Positions 34,053 through 41,538 of a stretch of DNA of 64,000 nt are shown here, in pieces. Below the pieces are notes generated by a model. The model did no database searches, was not told the DNA's origin, and was given only the letters and a program-made list of their open reading frames with translations. Position 1 is the stretch's first letter; every line of letters begins with the position of its first letter. The position numbers and the translations under genes were made by a program. Location: assembly GCA_049889355.1 (NCBI GenBank), contig JBMHDN010000029.1, forward strand, positions 1 through 64,000, given 5' to 3'. This DNA is from JBMHDN01 sp049889355 (GTDB lineage: Bacteria; Pseudomonadota; Alphaproteobacteria; Puniceispirillales; Puniceispirillaceae).

Positions 34053-35591
34053 ATGTTTGACGGTTTGAAAGACAGATTACAGACGGTATTTTCCGGTCTT
34101 GGCAAGCGCGGCGCCCTTTCTGAAGGGGATGTTGAAGCTGCATTGCGTGAAGTGCGCATGGCCTTGCTTGAGGCCGATGTCGCGCTGCCTGTTGCCAAGC
34201 ATTTCATCGCCAGCATCAAAGAAAAAGCGATTGGTGCGACAGTCTTAAAATCTGTGCGCCCTGACCAGCAAGTGGTTAAAATTGTCCATGACGGGCTGAC
34301 CGAGATGCTGGGCGGTGATGCCGCGCCGCTCAAGCTGGAGGTAACCCCGCCAGCGGTTATCCTGATGGCCGGTCTGCAAGGGTCAGGTAAAACCACTACC
34401 GCTGGTAAGCTGGCCAAAACGCTGATCGAAAAACAGCGCAAAAAAGTCTTTATGGCGTCATTGGATATGACTCGCCCTGCCGCGCGCGAGCAAATGCGTC
34501 TGCTGGGTGAAAATGCCGGCGCGGCCATTCTGCCCGAAGATGATAAAGCAACCCCGCTGGAGCTCGCGAAACGCGCCTTGAAATCAGCTGCCTTGCAGGG
34601 CTGTGATGTGGTGATACTCGATACCGCAGGCCGCCTATCTGTTGATGAAGCACTGATGGGTGAATTGCGCGAGATCAAACAAGCGGTCAACGCCCATGAA
34701 ACCCTGTTGGTCGCTGATGCGCTGACCGGTCAGGATGCGGTTCATACCGCGCAGATTTTCTCAGACCAGATTGGCGTCACCGGTATTGTGCTGACCCGCC
34801 TTGATGGTGATGCGCGTGGTGGTGCGGCCTTGTCGATGCGCCATGTCACCGGCTGTCCGATTAAATATGTCGGTGTCGGTGAAAAACAGGATGCGCTCGA
34901 AGCGTTTGACCCCAAGCGGATGGCCGATCGCATTCTGGATATGGGGGATGTGGTCGCGCTGGTGGAAAAAGCCGCTGAAGCGATCAATGAAGAAGAAGCG
35001 ATGCAAATGGCCGAACGGATGGCCAAAGGTCGCTTTGATATGAATGATTTCTTAAGCCAGCTGCGCCAGCTTCAGAAAATGGGCGGGCTTGGCGGATTGC
35101 TAGGCATGCTGCCTGGTATCGGCAAAATGAAAAAGCAACTGGCCGCTGCCGGCATGGATGATTCTATGATCAAGCGCCAGGAAGCGATTATCCTGTCCAT
35201 GACCAAAAAAGAACGTGTCTCTGTGGGCTTGCTCAATGCCTCACGGCGCAAACGAATTGCCGCTGGCTCAGGGACCACCGTCCAAGAAGTCAATAAGCTG
35301 GTCAAGCAATATCAGGATATGGCCAGAATGATGAAAAAAATGGGCGGCAAAGCCGGAGCCAAAGGCCTGTCAGCCTTGCTTGGCGGCGGTGGTATGGCTG
35401 GTGGCCCTGCTGGTATGGATGCCGGCGAGCTCGGTGGTGCCAGCGAAGCTGATCTGGCCAAATTGGCCCAGAAAATGGGTGCCGGAAAAGGTGGTCTCTC
35501 AGGCGGTCTTCCGGGCCTTGGAAATACGAATCCCTTTGGAGGGGCTGGCGGGTTTAACCCTGGCAGCTTGCCTCCCTTTAAGAAGAAATAA
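34053..35591 (+). CDS. ffh: Signal recognition particle protein Ffh
   Basis: GTPase that binds 4.5S RNA and signal sequences on nascent chains. The 512-residue product has the N domain (MFDGLKDRLQ), GLQGSGKTTT (107-116), DMTRPAAREQM, DTAGRLSVDE, TRLDGDARGG and VGVGEK, then the methionine-rich M domain, including MLPGIGKMKKQLAAAGMDDS and SRRKRIAAGSG. After the M domain comes a tail of about 85 residues rich in Gly, Met and Ala, longer than in E. coli. The order ffh-rpsP-rimM-trmD-rplS is a classical conserved translation cluster. Confidence 0.97.
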   Translation: MFDGLKDRLQTVFSGLGKRGALSEGDVEAALREVRMALLEADVALPVAKHFIASIKEKAIGATVLKSVRPDQQVVKIVHDGLTEMLGGDAAPLKLEVTPPAVILMAGLQGSGKTTTAGKLAKTLIEKQRKKVFMASLDMTRPAAREQMRLLGENAGAAILPEDDKATPLELAKRALKSAALQGCDVVILDTAGRLSVDEALMGELREIKQAVNAHETLLVADALTGQDAVHTAQIFSDQIGVTGIVLTRLDGDARGGAALSMRHVTGCPIKYVGVGEKQDALEAFDPKRMADRILDMGDVVALVEKAAEAINEEEAMQMAERMAKGRFDMNDFLSQLRQLQKMGGLGGLLGMLPGIGKMKKQLAAAGMDDSMIKRQEAIILSMTKKERVSVGLLNASRRKRIAAGSGTTVQEVNKLVKQYQDMARMMKKMGGKAGAKGLSALLGGGGMAGGPAGMDAGELGGASEADLAKLAQKMGAGKGGLSGGLPGLGNTNPFGGAGGFNPGSLPPFKKK

Positions 35592-35647
35592 GACAGCTTT
35601 GTCTTATCTTGTTTCAAACGCCAAACTCTAGAAGAAGGAAAAGTGAA

Positions 35648-36106
35648 ATGGCATTGAAAATCAGATTGTCACGTGGTGGCTCAAAAAAGCGTCCTTTTTA
35701 TCGCATCGTTGTTGCTGAAGCCTCAGCACCGCGTGATGGCCGTTATGTTGAGCGTGTCGGTCATTACAACCCGATGGTCGAAAAAGACAATGAACAGCGT
35801 CTGGTTGTAAAGGGCGAGCGCGTCCAATTCTGGATGGAGCGCGGCGCAAAGCCAACCGAGCGTGTGCAAAAGCTGCTGGCTTCTCTGGAACTGGCCAAGC
35901 CTGTTGAAATGCGCGATCAGCCTAAGAAATCAGCACCTGGCAAGAAGCGTGCTGAGCGTGAAGCAGAAGCTGCCGCCGCCGCCGCTGAAGCTGCTGAAGC
36001 TGCAGCAGCAGAAGCAGCCGCTGCTGCCGAAGCAGAAGCCGCACCAGCTGAAGAAGCTGAAGCTGCACCTGCTGAAGAAGCCGCTGAGGAAAACGCTGAA
36101 GCTTAA
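35648..36106 (+). CDS. rpsP: 30S ribosomal protein S16 with Ala/Glu-rich tail
   Basis: Small-subunit protein needed for 30S assembly. Residues 1 to about 85 are typical S16: MALKIRLSRGGSKKRPFYR, VGHYNPM and the helical end RVQKLLASL. The remaining 65 or so residues are a basic stretch (KKSAPGKKRAERE) followed by repetitive Ala/Glu sequence with duplicated AAPAEEAEAAPAEEA. Such acidic extensions occur in alphaproteobacterial S16 but make the 152-residue protein much longer than the 82-residue E. coli form. AAGGAAAAGTGAA fixes the start. Confidence 0.96.
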   Translation: MALKIRLSRGGSKKRPFYRIVVAEASAPRDGRYVERVGHYNPMVEKDNEQRLVVKGERVQFWMERGAKPTERVQKLLASLELAKPVEMRDQPKKSAPGKKRAEREAEAAAAAAEAAEAAAAEAAAAAEAEAAPAEEAEAAPAEEAAEENAEA

Positions 36107-36149
36107 TCTGGCCTGAGTCGGGTCTGATATGTCTCGAGAAAGGCCTGAT

Positions 36150-36692
36150 ATGGCTGTCAGCTCTCAAGATGATCGTTTGATGATAGGTGTGATCACGGCC
36201 CCGCATGGCGTTCGGGGCCAGATCAAAATCAAACCTTTCACAGAGGATCTGGATGTGCTGACTGGTTATGGGCCGGTGAGCTTGGCTGATGGACAGGCAT
36301 TGCGCCTGAAACAGACAGGCTTAGCAAAAGGCCAGCTGATTTGTTCGGCAACTGAAATCAAGGATCGCAATACGGCAGAGGCTCTAAAAGGAGCTGCGCT
36401 TTATATCGATCGCACTGTGCTGCCAGATTTGGCTGAGGATGAAGTCTATCAGGCTGATCTGCTCGGGGCAGAGGTTTCAGATATCCAGCACGGGGTTATT
36501 GGTCGCTGTATTGGCTTTTTCGATTTCGGGGCAGGTCCGCTGATTGAGGTAAAGCCAGATAAAGGTCAGAGTCTCTTTCTGCCTTTCCACCATCAGGTGA
36601 TCGATGCGCTGGATGTATCAGCTGCGAAGATCAGACTGCATCTGCCAGATGGTCTGGTGAATGATGTGGAAGGGGATGCAGAAGAGATATAA
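36150..36692 (+). CDS. rimM: Ribosome maturation factor RimM
   Basis: Binds S19 and assists 16S processing and 30S head assembly. The roughly 180-residue product has MIGVITAPHGVRGQIKIKPF (N-terminal barrel), IKDRNTAEALKGAALYI, the linker DEVYQADLLGAEV and the PRC-barrel part with SLFLPFHHQVIDALD. I prefer the ATG at 36150 because AGAAAGG lies six bases upstream; the ATG at 36129 in the same frame is also possible and adds seven residues. It lies between rpsP and trmD in the usual order. Confidence 0.93.
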   Translation: MAVSSQDDRLMIGVITAPHGVRGQIKIKPFTEDLDVLTGYGPVSLADGQALRLKQTGLAKGQLICSATEIKDRNTAEALKGAALYIDRTVLPDLAEDEVYQADLLGAEVSDIQHGVIGRCIGFFDFGAGPLIEVKPDKGQSLFLPFHHQVIDALDVSAAKIRLHLPDGLVNDVEGDAEEI

Positions 36693-36747
36693 ATCTTTGG
36701 CCTAAATCGGAAATACAACATCGAAAGATCAATATGGGAGGTTAAAA

Positions 36748-37509
36748 TTGGCAGATATAACGCCTTGGCAAGCCCATATCATCACGCTGTTTCCCGATAT
36801 GTTCCCTGGCCCACTCTCTCAGGCTTTGGCTGGCAAGGCATTAAGTGAGGGGCTCTGGTCTATTGAGACCTATCAGCTGCGTGATTTTGCTTTGAATAAG
36901 CATCGCTCGGTTGATGATACCCCGATGGGGGGTGGTGCGGGGATGGTGCTGCGCCCTGATGTGATGTCAGGCGCACTTGACCATCTCGCTGATAAGGCAG
37001 GGCCTCGGCTTTATTTCTCGCCACGCGGACGGGTGCTGGATCAGGCCTTTGTGCATGAGCTGGCAGAAGGCCCGGGCGCGGTGATGGTCTGTGGACGCTA
37101 TGAAGGGCTGGATCAGCGGGTGATCGATACCCACCAGCTGATAGAAGTGTCGATTGGTGATTACATTCTGGCCGGCGGAGAGATGGCTGCATTGGTCACG
37201 CTCGATGCGGTGGTCAGGCTTTTGGATGGGGTGATGGGTAATGCCCAGTCCTTTGCAGAAGAAAGCTTTGAGACAGGCTTGCTGGAACATCCGCTTTACA
37301 CGCAGCCACGCCATTGGGAAGGTCATGATGTGCCGGATATTCTGCTTTCTGGTCATCATCAGGCGATTGCAGATTGGCGGCAGTCAGAATCAGAAAAACT
37401 AACCGCTGAGCGGCGGCCTGATTTATGGGCACGCTATCGCGCGGAACATAGTCAGACGACAGCAAAGAAAATATCGCAGAAAATGCCACAGAAAATGCCA
37501 CAGAAATAA
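36748..37509 (+). CDS. trmD: tRNA (guanine37-N1)-methyltransferase
   Basis: SPOUT methyltransferase making m1G37, which prevents +1 frameshifting. The 253-residue protein starts at TTG (36748), supported by GGGAGG six bases upstream; no ATG is nearby. Signatures are IITLFPDMFPGPLSQALAG, LRDFALNKHRSVDDTPMGGG, the trefoil-knot AdoMet site MVCGRYEGLDQRV, ISIGDYILAGGE as VSIGDYILAGGEM, and TRP-type YTQPRHWEGHDVPDILLSG. The last 14 residues are a repetitive QKMPQKMPQK tail from a 12-bp tandem duplication. Confidence 0.96.
   Translation: MADITPWQAHIITLFPDMFPGPLSQALAGKALSEGLWSIETYQLRDFALNKHRSVDDTPMGGGAGMVLRPDVMSGALDHLADKAGPRLYFSPRGRVLDQAFVHELAEGPGAVMVCGRYEGLDQRVIDTHQLIEVSIGDYILAGGEMAALVTLDAVVRLLDGVMGNAQSFAEESFETGLLEHPLYTQPRHWEGHDVPDILLSGHHQAIADWRQSESEKLTAERRPDLWARYRAEHSQTTAKKISQKMPQKMPQK
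37477..37509 (+). repeat. 12-bp tandem repeat at the 3' end of trmD
   Basis: CAGAAAATGCCA occurs twice in tandem (37477-37488, 37489-37500), followed by a partial third copy that contains the stop codon. Each copy adds Q-K-M-P to the C-terminus of TrmD, outside the conserved fold. Confidence 0.8.
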
Positions 37510-37550
37510 CAGAATAGGCGCCAGAATAAGCAGAAGAAAAATGAAACCAG

Positions 37551-37594
37551 ACGCCGATTAAGAACCGAAGCCTGAAAAGGGCAGAAATCGGCGT
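37551..37594 (+). repeat. Long hairpin in the trmD-rplS gap
   Basis: ACGCCGATT (37551-37559) and AATCGGCGT (37586-37594) form a perfect 9-bp stem closed by a 26-nt purine-rich loop. No T-run follows, so it is not a standard terminator. It lies just upstream of a promoter-like sequence for rplS and could be a processing site, a terminator for trmD acting with a protein, or a leader element. Confidence 0.5.
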
Positions 37595-37612
37595 AAATTT
37601 AAGAGATAATGA

Positions 37613-37641
37613 TTGACAAAGTGCGGGCTTTGCTGTTTTAA
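37613..37641 (+). promoter_or_regulatory. Candidate rplS promoter
   Basis: TTGACA at 37613-37618 with a 17-bp spacer to TTTTAA at 37636-37641. The transcript would have a leader of about 20 nt including the GGAGACTGG ribosome site. CGGGCTTT and AAGGCCCG around the -10 can also pair. Confidence 0.45.
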
Positions 37642-37667
37642 GAAGGCCCGATGAATGGAGACTGGAT

Positions 37668-38060
37668 ATGAATATCATCGACAGACTTGAACAACAGCAG
37701 ATGAACGCCGCGCTCGATGCGCGCCAAATGCCTGAATTTGGCCCTGGCGATACCCTGCGTATCAATGTGAAAGTGGTAGAAGGCACACGCGAGCGTGTAC
37801 AGGCTTTTGAAGGTGTGTGCATTGCCCGCAAAAATGACGGCCTTGGGTCTTCATTTACCGTGCGTAAGATTTCTTATGGTGAAGGTGTTGAGCGTGTGTT
37901 CCCGCTTTACTCACCAAAGATTCAGGATGTGGAAGTGGTGCGCCGCGGCCGTGTACGTCGTGCTAAGCTGTATTACCTGCGTGGCCGTACTGGTAAGGCT
38001 GCCCGTATCGCTGAAAAGACTGTTACCAGAAAAACTGAGACGAAGACAGCTGCATCCTGA
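37668..38060 (+). CDS. rplS: 50S ribosomal protein L19
   Basis: Large-subunit protein at the 30S-50S interface. The 130-residue product has FGPGDTLRINVKVVEGTRER, QAFEGVCIARKNDGLGSSF, TVRKISYGEGVERVFP and RRGRVRRAKLYYLRG, covering the whole family, with a short Lys/Thr/Ala tail. GGAGACTGGAT precedes the ATG. It closes the ffh-rpsP-rimM-trmD-rplS cluster and is followed by a strong terminator, separating it from the leucine genes. Confidence 0.97.
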   Translation: MNIIDRLEQQQMNAALDARQMPEFGPGDTLRINVKVVEGTRERVQAFEGVCIARKNDGLGSSFTVRKISYGEGVERVFPLYSPKIQDVEVVRRGRVRRAKLYYLRGRTGKAARIAEKTVTRKTETKTAAS

Positions 38061-38113
38061 TTTCAGGACGGCGTGCTTTTCAAAGGTTTAGACATCTAAA
38101 CACGCTTGGCAAG

Positions 38114-38149
38114 GCAGCCCTTCTGGTAAGAATGGGCTGCTTTTGTTTT
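38114..38149 (+). terminator. Intrinsic terminator after rplS
   Basis: GCAGCCC (38114-38120) pairs with GGGCTGC (38134-38140), and inner bases TTCT/AGAA can extend the stem. The tail TTTTGTTTT follows. This is a good Rho-independent terminator between the ribosomal cluster and leuC. Confidence 0.85.
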
Positions 38150-38222
38150 GAGGTCAGATGGCACCAGCCGCACCAACGCCTCACAATAGAAGCAAATTGA
38201 GTAAAATCAGAGGGGAAATAAA

Positions 38223-39638
38223 ATGGCTGCTCCAAAGACGCTTTACGATAAAATCTGGGATGCCCATCTGGTGCATCAGGCAGAAGATGGTACCGGATTG
38301 CTTTATGTTGACCGTCACCTGGTCCATGAGGTTACCAGCCCACAGGCTTTTGAAGGGCTGCGTAATGCAGGTCGGCCAGTACGTGCACCAGAGCGCACAT
38401 TGGCGGTAGCTGACCATAATGTGCCGACCACCGATCGCTCTCAAGGCATTGCAGACCCCGAATCACGTCTGCAGGTTGAAACGCTGGCCAGCAATGCGGC
38501 TGAATTTGGTGTGCCTTATTTTGCCACCGATGATATCCGTCAGGGTATCGTCCATGTTATTGGCCCAGAGCAGGGCTTTACCCAGCCTGGTATGGTGATT
38601 GTGTGTGGTGATTCGCATACCGCTACACATGGCGCTTTTGGTGCGCTTGCTTTTGGTATTGGCACTTCAGAGGTCGAACATGTGCTGGCCACCCAGACAC
38701 TGATCCAAAAACGAGCTAAAAATATGCGCATCAATGTTAAAGGTCAGGTTGCTGCGCATATCACCGCCAAGGATATTATTCTGGCGATTATCGGCAAGAT
38801 CGGTACCGCTGGCGGGACTGGCCATGTGATCGAATTTGCAGGTGAGGCCATTGAGGCCCTTTCTGTTGAAGGGCGCATGACGGTCTGTAATATGGCGATT
38901 GAAGCTGGCGCACGTGCTGGCATGATTGCCCCTGATGAAAAGACATTCGCCTATTTGAAAGATCGCCCGATGAGCCCGACTGGTGCAAATTGGGATGCCG
39001 CTGTGGCCTGGTGGTCAAGCCTGCCATCAGATGAAGGTGCGCTTTATGATACCGAAGTGGTGTTAGAAGCATCAGAAATTGAGCCGACTGTGACTTGGGG
39101 GACCAGCCCTGAAGATGCGCTGCCGATCTCTGGTGAAGTGCCAAACCCAGCAGCTGAGCAAGATCCGAATATCAAGGCCAAGCTGGAGCGGGCCATTGAT
39201 TATATGGGGCTGAGTGCAGGCCAGAAGCTCACTGATATCAAGATTGATACAGTCTTTATCGGTTCATGTACCAACAGCCGGATTGAAGATTTGCGCGCGG
39301 CTGCCAGTATTGCAGATGGTCAAAGGGTGGCAGATGGCATGCGGGCATTGGTTGTGCCAGGCTCTGGTCTAGTCAAAGAACAGGCAGAAGCAGAAGGTCT
39401 GGATAAAATTTTCACCGCTGCTGGTTTTGAATGGCGCGAGCCAGGCTGTTCTATGTGTCTGGCGATGAATGCAGACAAGCTGAGCGAGGGCGAGCGTTCT
39501 GCCTCAACGTCGAACCGTAATTTTGAAGGGCGTCAGGGCCGCGGTGGACGCACCCATCTGGTCAGCCCTGAAATGGCCGTTGCTGCCGCGATTAAAGGTC
39601 ATCTGACCGATGTGCGCGATATGCTGAACGCAGACTGA
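38223..39638 (+). CDS. leuC: 3-isopropylmalate dehydratase large subunit
   Basis: Aconitase-family enzyme that isomerises 2-isopropylmalate to 3-isopropylmalate in leucine synthesis, working as LeuCD. The 471-residue protein has TLYDKIWDAHLV, YVDRHLVHEVTSPQAF, the CGDSHTATHGAFGALAFGIG loop and the three [4Fe-4S] cysteines: Cys349 in FIGSCTNSR, and Cys409 and Cys412 in GCSMCLAMN. GAGGGG precedes the ATG. leuD follows 20 bp later. The 73-bp gap after the rplS terminator shows no leucine-rich leader peptide. Confidence 0.97.
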   Translation: MAAPKTLYDKIWDAHLVHQAEDGTGLLYVDRHLVHEVTSPQAFEGLRNAGRPVRAPERTLAVADHNVPTTDRSQGIADPESRLQVETLASNAAEFGVPYFATDDIRQGIVHVIGPEQGFTQPGMVIVCGDSHTATHGAFGALAFGIGTSEVEHVLATQTLIQKRAKNMRINVKGQVAAHITAKDIILAIIGKIGTAGGTGHVIEFAGEAIEALSVEGRMTVCNMAIEAGARAGMIAPDEKTFAYLKDRPMSPTGANWDAAVAWWSSLPSDEGALYDTEVVLEASEIEPTVTWGTSPEDALPISGEVPNPAAEQDPNIKAKLERAIDYMGLSAGQKLTDIKIDTVFIGSCTNSRIEDLRAAASIADGQRVADGMRALVVPGSGLVKEQAEAEGLDKIFTAAGFEWREPGCSMCLAMNADKLSEGERSASTSNRNFEGRQGRGGRTHLVSPEMAVAAAIKGHLTDVRDMLNAD

Positions 39639-39658
39639 TCAGCCAGGAGATTAAGCTT

Positions 39659-40264
39659 ATGCAAAAATTTGATACATTGAATGGCGTTGCTGCACCGATG
39701 GATATTCTGAATATCGACACAGATATGATTATCCCAAAGCAGTTTTTGAAAACCATCAAACGTTCAGGCCTTGGCGTCAATCTGTTTTATGAAATGCGCT
39801 ATGATAATGACGGGTCTGAAAAGGCTGATTTCATCTTGAATAAGCCAGCCTATCGCGGGGCAGAGATTATTGTCGCAGGCGATAATTTCGGCTGTGGGTC
39901 TAGCCGTGAGCATGCGCCATGGGCCTTGCTAGATTTTGGCGTGCGCTGTGTGATTTCAACCAGCTTTGCTGATATCTTCTATAATAACTGCTTTAAAAAC
40001 GGGATTTTGCCGATTGTGGTGAGCGCGGATGCGCGCGACGCGCTGATGGCCGATGCACAAGATGTGGAAAACCCGAATCTGGCGGTTGATTTGGTGGCTC
40101 AAACGATTACCCGTCCAAATGGTGCGGTGGTCTCGTTTGATATTGATCCCTTCCGTCGTCAATGTTTGCTGGACGGGCTGGATGATATCGGCCTTACCCT
40201 GGAAAAGAACAGCGCGATTGAAAGCTATGAGGCGGCCCGCAAAGACAGCCATCCTTGGCTGTAA
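39659..40264 (+). CDS. leuD: 3-isopropylmalate dehydratase small subunit
   Basis: Swivel-domain subunit that completes the LeuCD active site. The 201-residue product has the family's DTDMIIPKQFLKTIKRSGLG, IIVAGDNFGCGSSREHAPWA (substrate-binding loop) and SFADIFYNNCFKNGILPI. CAGGAG lies nine bases before the ATG. It is between leuC and leuB, in the order leuC-leuD-leuB common in Alphaproteobacteria; leuA is not in the window. Confidence 0.97.
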   Translation: MQKFDTLNGVAAPMDILNIDTDMIIPKQFLKTIKRSGLGVNLFYEMRYDNDGSEKADFILNKPAYRGAEIIVAGDNFGCGSSREHAPWALLDFGVRCVISTSFADIFYNNCFKNGILPIVVSADARDALMADAQDVENPNLAVDLVAQTITRPNGAVVSFDIDPFRRQCLLDGLDDIGLTLEKNSAIESYEAARKDSHPWL

Positions 40265-40306
40265 GCACCGATAAATTTTCAAGCGAATAAGATAAGAGAC
40301 AAAAAA

Positions 40307-41422
40307 ATGGCATCAAACCGTAAATTGATGGTTTTGGCCGGTGATGGTATCGGCACAGAAGTTATGCAGTCCAATATGGAAATCATGGAGTGGATGGCCA
40401 AACACCGGACACTGGATTTTGATGTATCAGAAGGTCTTGTTGGCGGGGCTGCTTATGATGTGCATGGTGTGCCGCTGACCGATGAAACACTGGCTGATTC
40501 AGTGGCATCTGATGCGGTATTATTTGGCGCGGTTGGCGGGCCAAAATATGATGTATTGCCGTTTGAGCTGAAGCCTGAGCGCGGGCTTTTGGCTTTGCGT
40601 AAAGAGATGGATCTCTTTGCCAATCTGCGCCCTGCACTGGTGTTTGATGCGCTGGTTGAGGCCTCAAGCCTGAAGCCTGCTCTGGTCTCAGGTCTGGATA
40701 TCTTGATCCTGCGCGAATTATGTGGCGGCTCTTATTTTGCTGAGCCGCGCGGCATTGATGATCTCGGCGATGGTCAGCGTAAAGGCTATGACACCAACGC
40801 TTATTCCACCTGGGAAGTTGAGCGTATCGGCCGGGTGGGCTTTGATTTGGCCCGCAAGCGTCAGGGCCGTCTGATGTCTGTTGAAAAGTCAAATGTGATG
40901 CATTCAGGTATCCTCTGGCGTGAGACCATGACCGCCTTACATGAAAAAGAAGGTGCAGGTGTCGAGCTCGGCCATATGTTTGCCGATAATTGTGCGATGC
41001 AGCTGGTGCGCTATCCAAAACAGTTTGATGTGATTGTGACCGATAATCTGTTTGGTGATTTGCTCTCAGATTGTGCGGCGATGCTCACCGGCTCTCTTGG
41101 TATGTTGCCGTCTGCCTCGCTTGGCGCACCTGATCCAGAAACGGGTCTGCCAAAGGCAATGTATGAGCCGGTACATGGCTCTGCGCCTGATATTGCAGGC
41201 CAGAATAAAGCCAATCCGCTCGCCCAGCTGCTCAGCTTTGCGATGATGCTGCGCTATAGCTTTTCTCAGTCTGATGAGGCCGATTTGCTGGAAGCTGCGG
41301 TGAATAAGGCGCTTGCCTCTGGTAAGCGCACAGGTGATATCATAGCAGATGGCTGTGAGCTGGTCGGCACAGATGGGATGACCAAAGCGGTCCTTGACGC
41401 GCTGGATAGCTTGGCCCGTTAA
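40307..41422 (+). CDS. leuB: 3-isopropylmalate dehydrogenase
   Basis: NAD- and metal-dependent oxidative decarboxylase of the leucine pathway. The 371-residue enzyme has LAGDGIGTEVM, FGAVGGPKYD, the substrate-binding arginines in LFANLRPALVF, LRELCGGSYFAEPRG, SVEKSNVMHSG, VTDNLFGDLLSD and EPVHGSAPDIAGQ with NPLAQLLS. AAGAGACAAAAA precedes the ATG. A perfect 11-bp inverted repeat follows its stop by 12 bases. Confidence 0.97.
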   Translation: MASNRKLMVLAGDGIGTEVMQSNMEIMEWMAKHRTLDFDVSEGLVGGAAYDVHGVPLTDETLADSVASDAVLFGAVGGPKYDVLPFELKPERGLLALRKEMDLFANLRPALVFDALVEASSLKPALVSGLDILILRELCGGSYFAEPRGIDDLGDGQRKGYDTNAYSTWEVERIGRVGFDLARKRQGRLMSVEKSNVMHSGILWRETMTALHEKEGAGVELGHMFADNCAMQLVRYPKQFDVIVTDNLFGDLLSDCAAMLTGSLGMLPSASLGAPDPETGLPKAMYEPVHGSAPDIAGQNKANPLAQLLSFAMMLRYSFSQSDEADLLEAAVNKALASGKRTGDIIADGCELVGTDGMTKAVLDALDSLAR

Positions 41423-41434
41423 TCAGGTTCGGTC

Positions 41435-41463
41435 ATCAGGCAAAATGGCGTGTTTTGCCTGAT
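41435..41463 (+). terminator. 11-bp hairpin downstream of leuB (ATCAGGC type)
   Basis: ATCAGGCAAAA (41435-41445) and TTTTGCCTGAT (41453-41463) pair perfectly around a 7-base loop. The T-run is inside the stem, so it could be a terminator of the A/U-hairpin kind or an RNA-stabilising 3' structure. Similar ATCAGG/CCTGAT stems lie at 51522-51556 and 62164-62197. Confidence 0.55.
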
Positions 41464-41495
41464 ACCAAATTACGCAAATTTGACGAAGATATGAA

Positions 41496-41517
41496 AGCGG
41501 CTTGTGATGAAGCCGCT
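41496..41517 (+). repeat. Hairpin in the asd leader
   Basis: AGCGGCTT (41496-41503) and AAGCCGCT (41510-41517) form an 8-bp GC-rich stem with a 6-base loop, 21 bases before the asd ATG and outside its ribosome site (GAGGAT). It has no U-tract. It could modulate asd translation or protect a processed 5' end. Confidence 0.45.
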
Positions 41518-41538
41518 GGGTAAATAGAGGATAGCAAA

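Noticed and set aside
33956..34690. 244-residue open frame on the minus strand over ffh
   Set aside because: Serine-rich antisense shadow of a conserved gene, no start signal.
37214..37831. 205-residue minus-strand frame across trmD, the gap and rplS
   Set aside because: Shadow of two conserved genes; it spans their intergenic hairpin and shows no domain.
40383..41018. 211-residue minus-strand frame inside leuB
   Set aside because: Antisense of a fully conserved dehydrogenase.
41491..41523. Ten-codon open frame MKAACDEAAG before asd, a possible leader peptide
   Set aside because: It contains none of the amino acids of the aspartate-family end products except Lys at position 2 and is mostly the hairpin itself.
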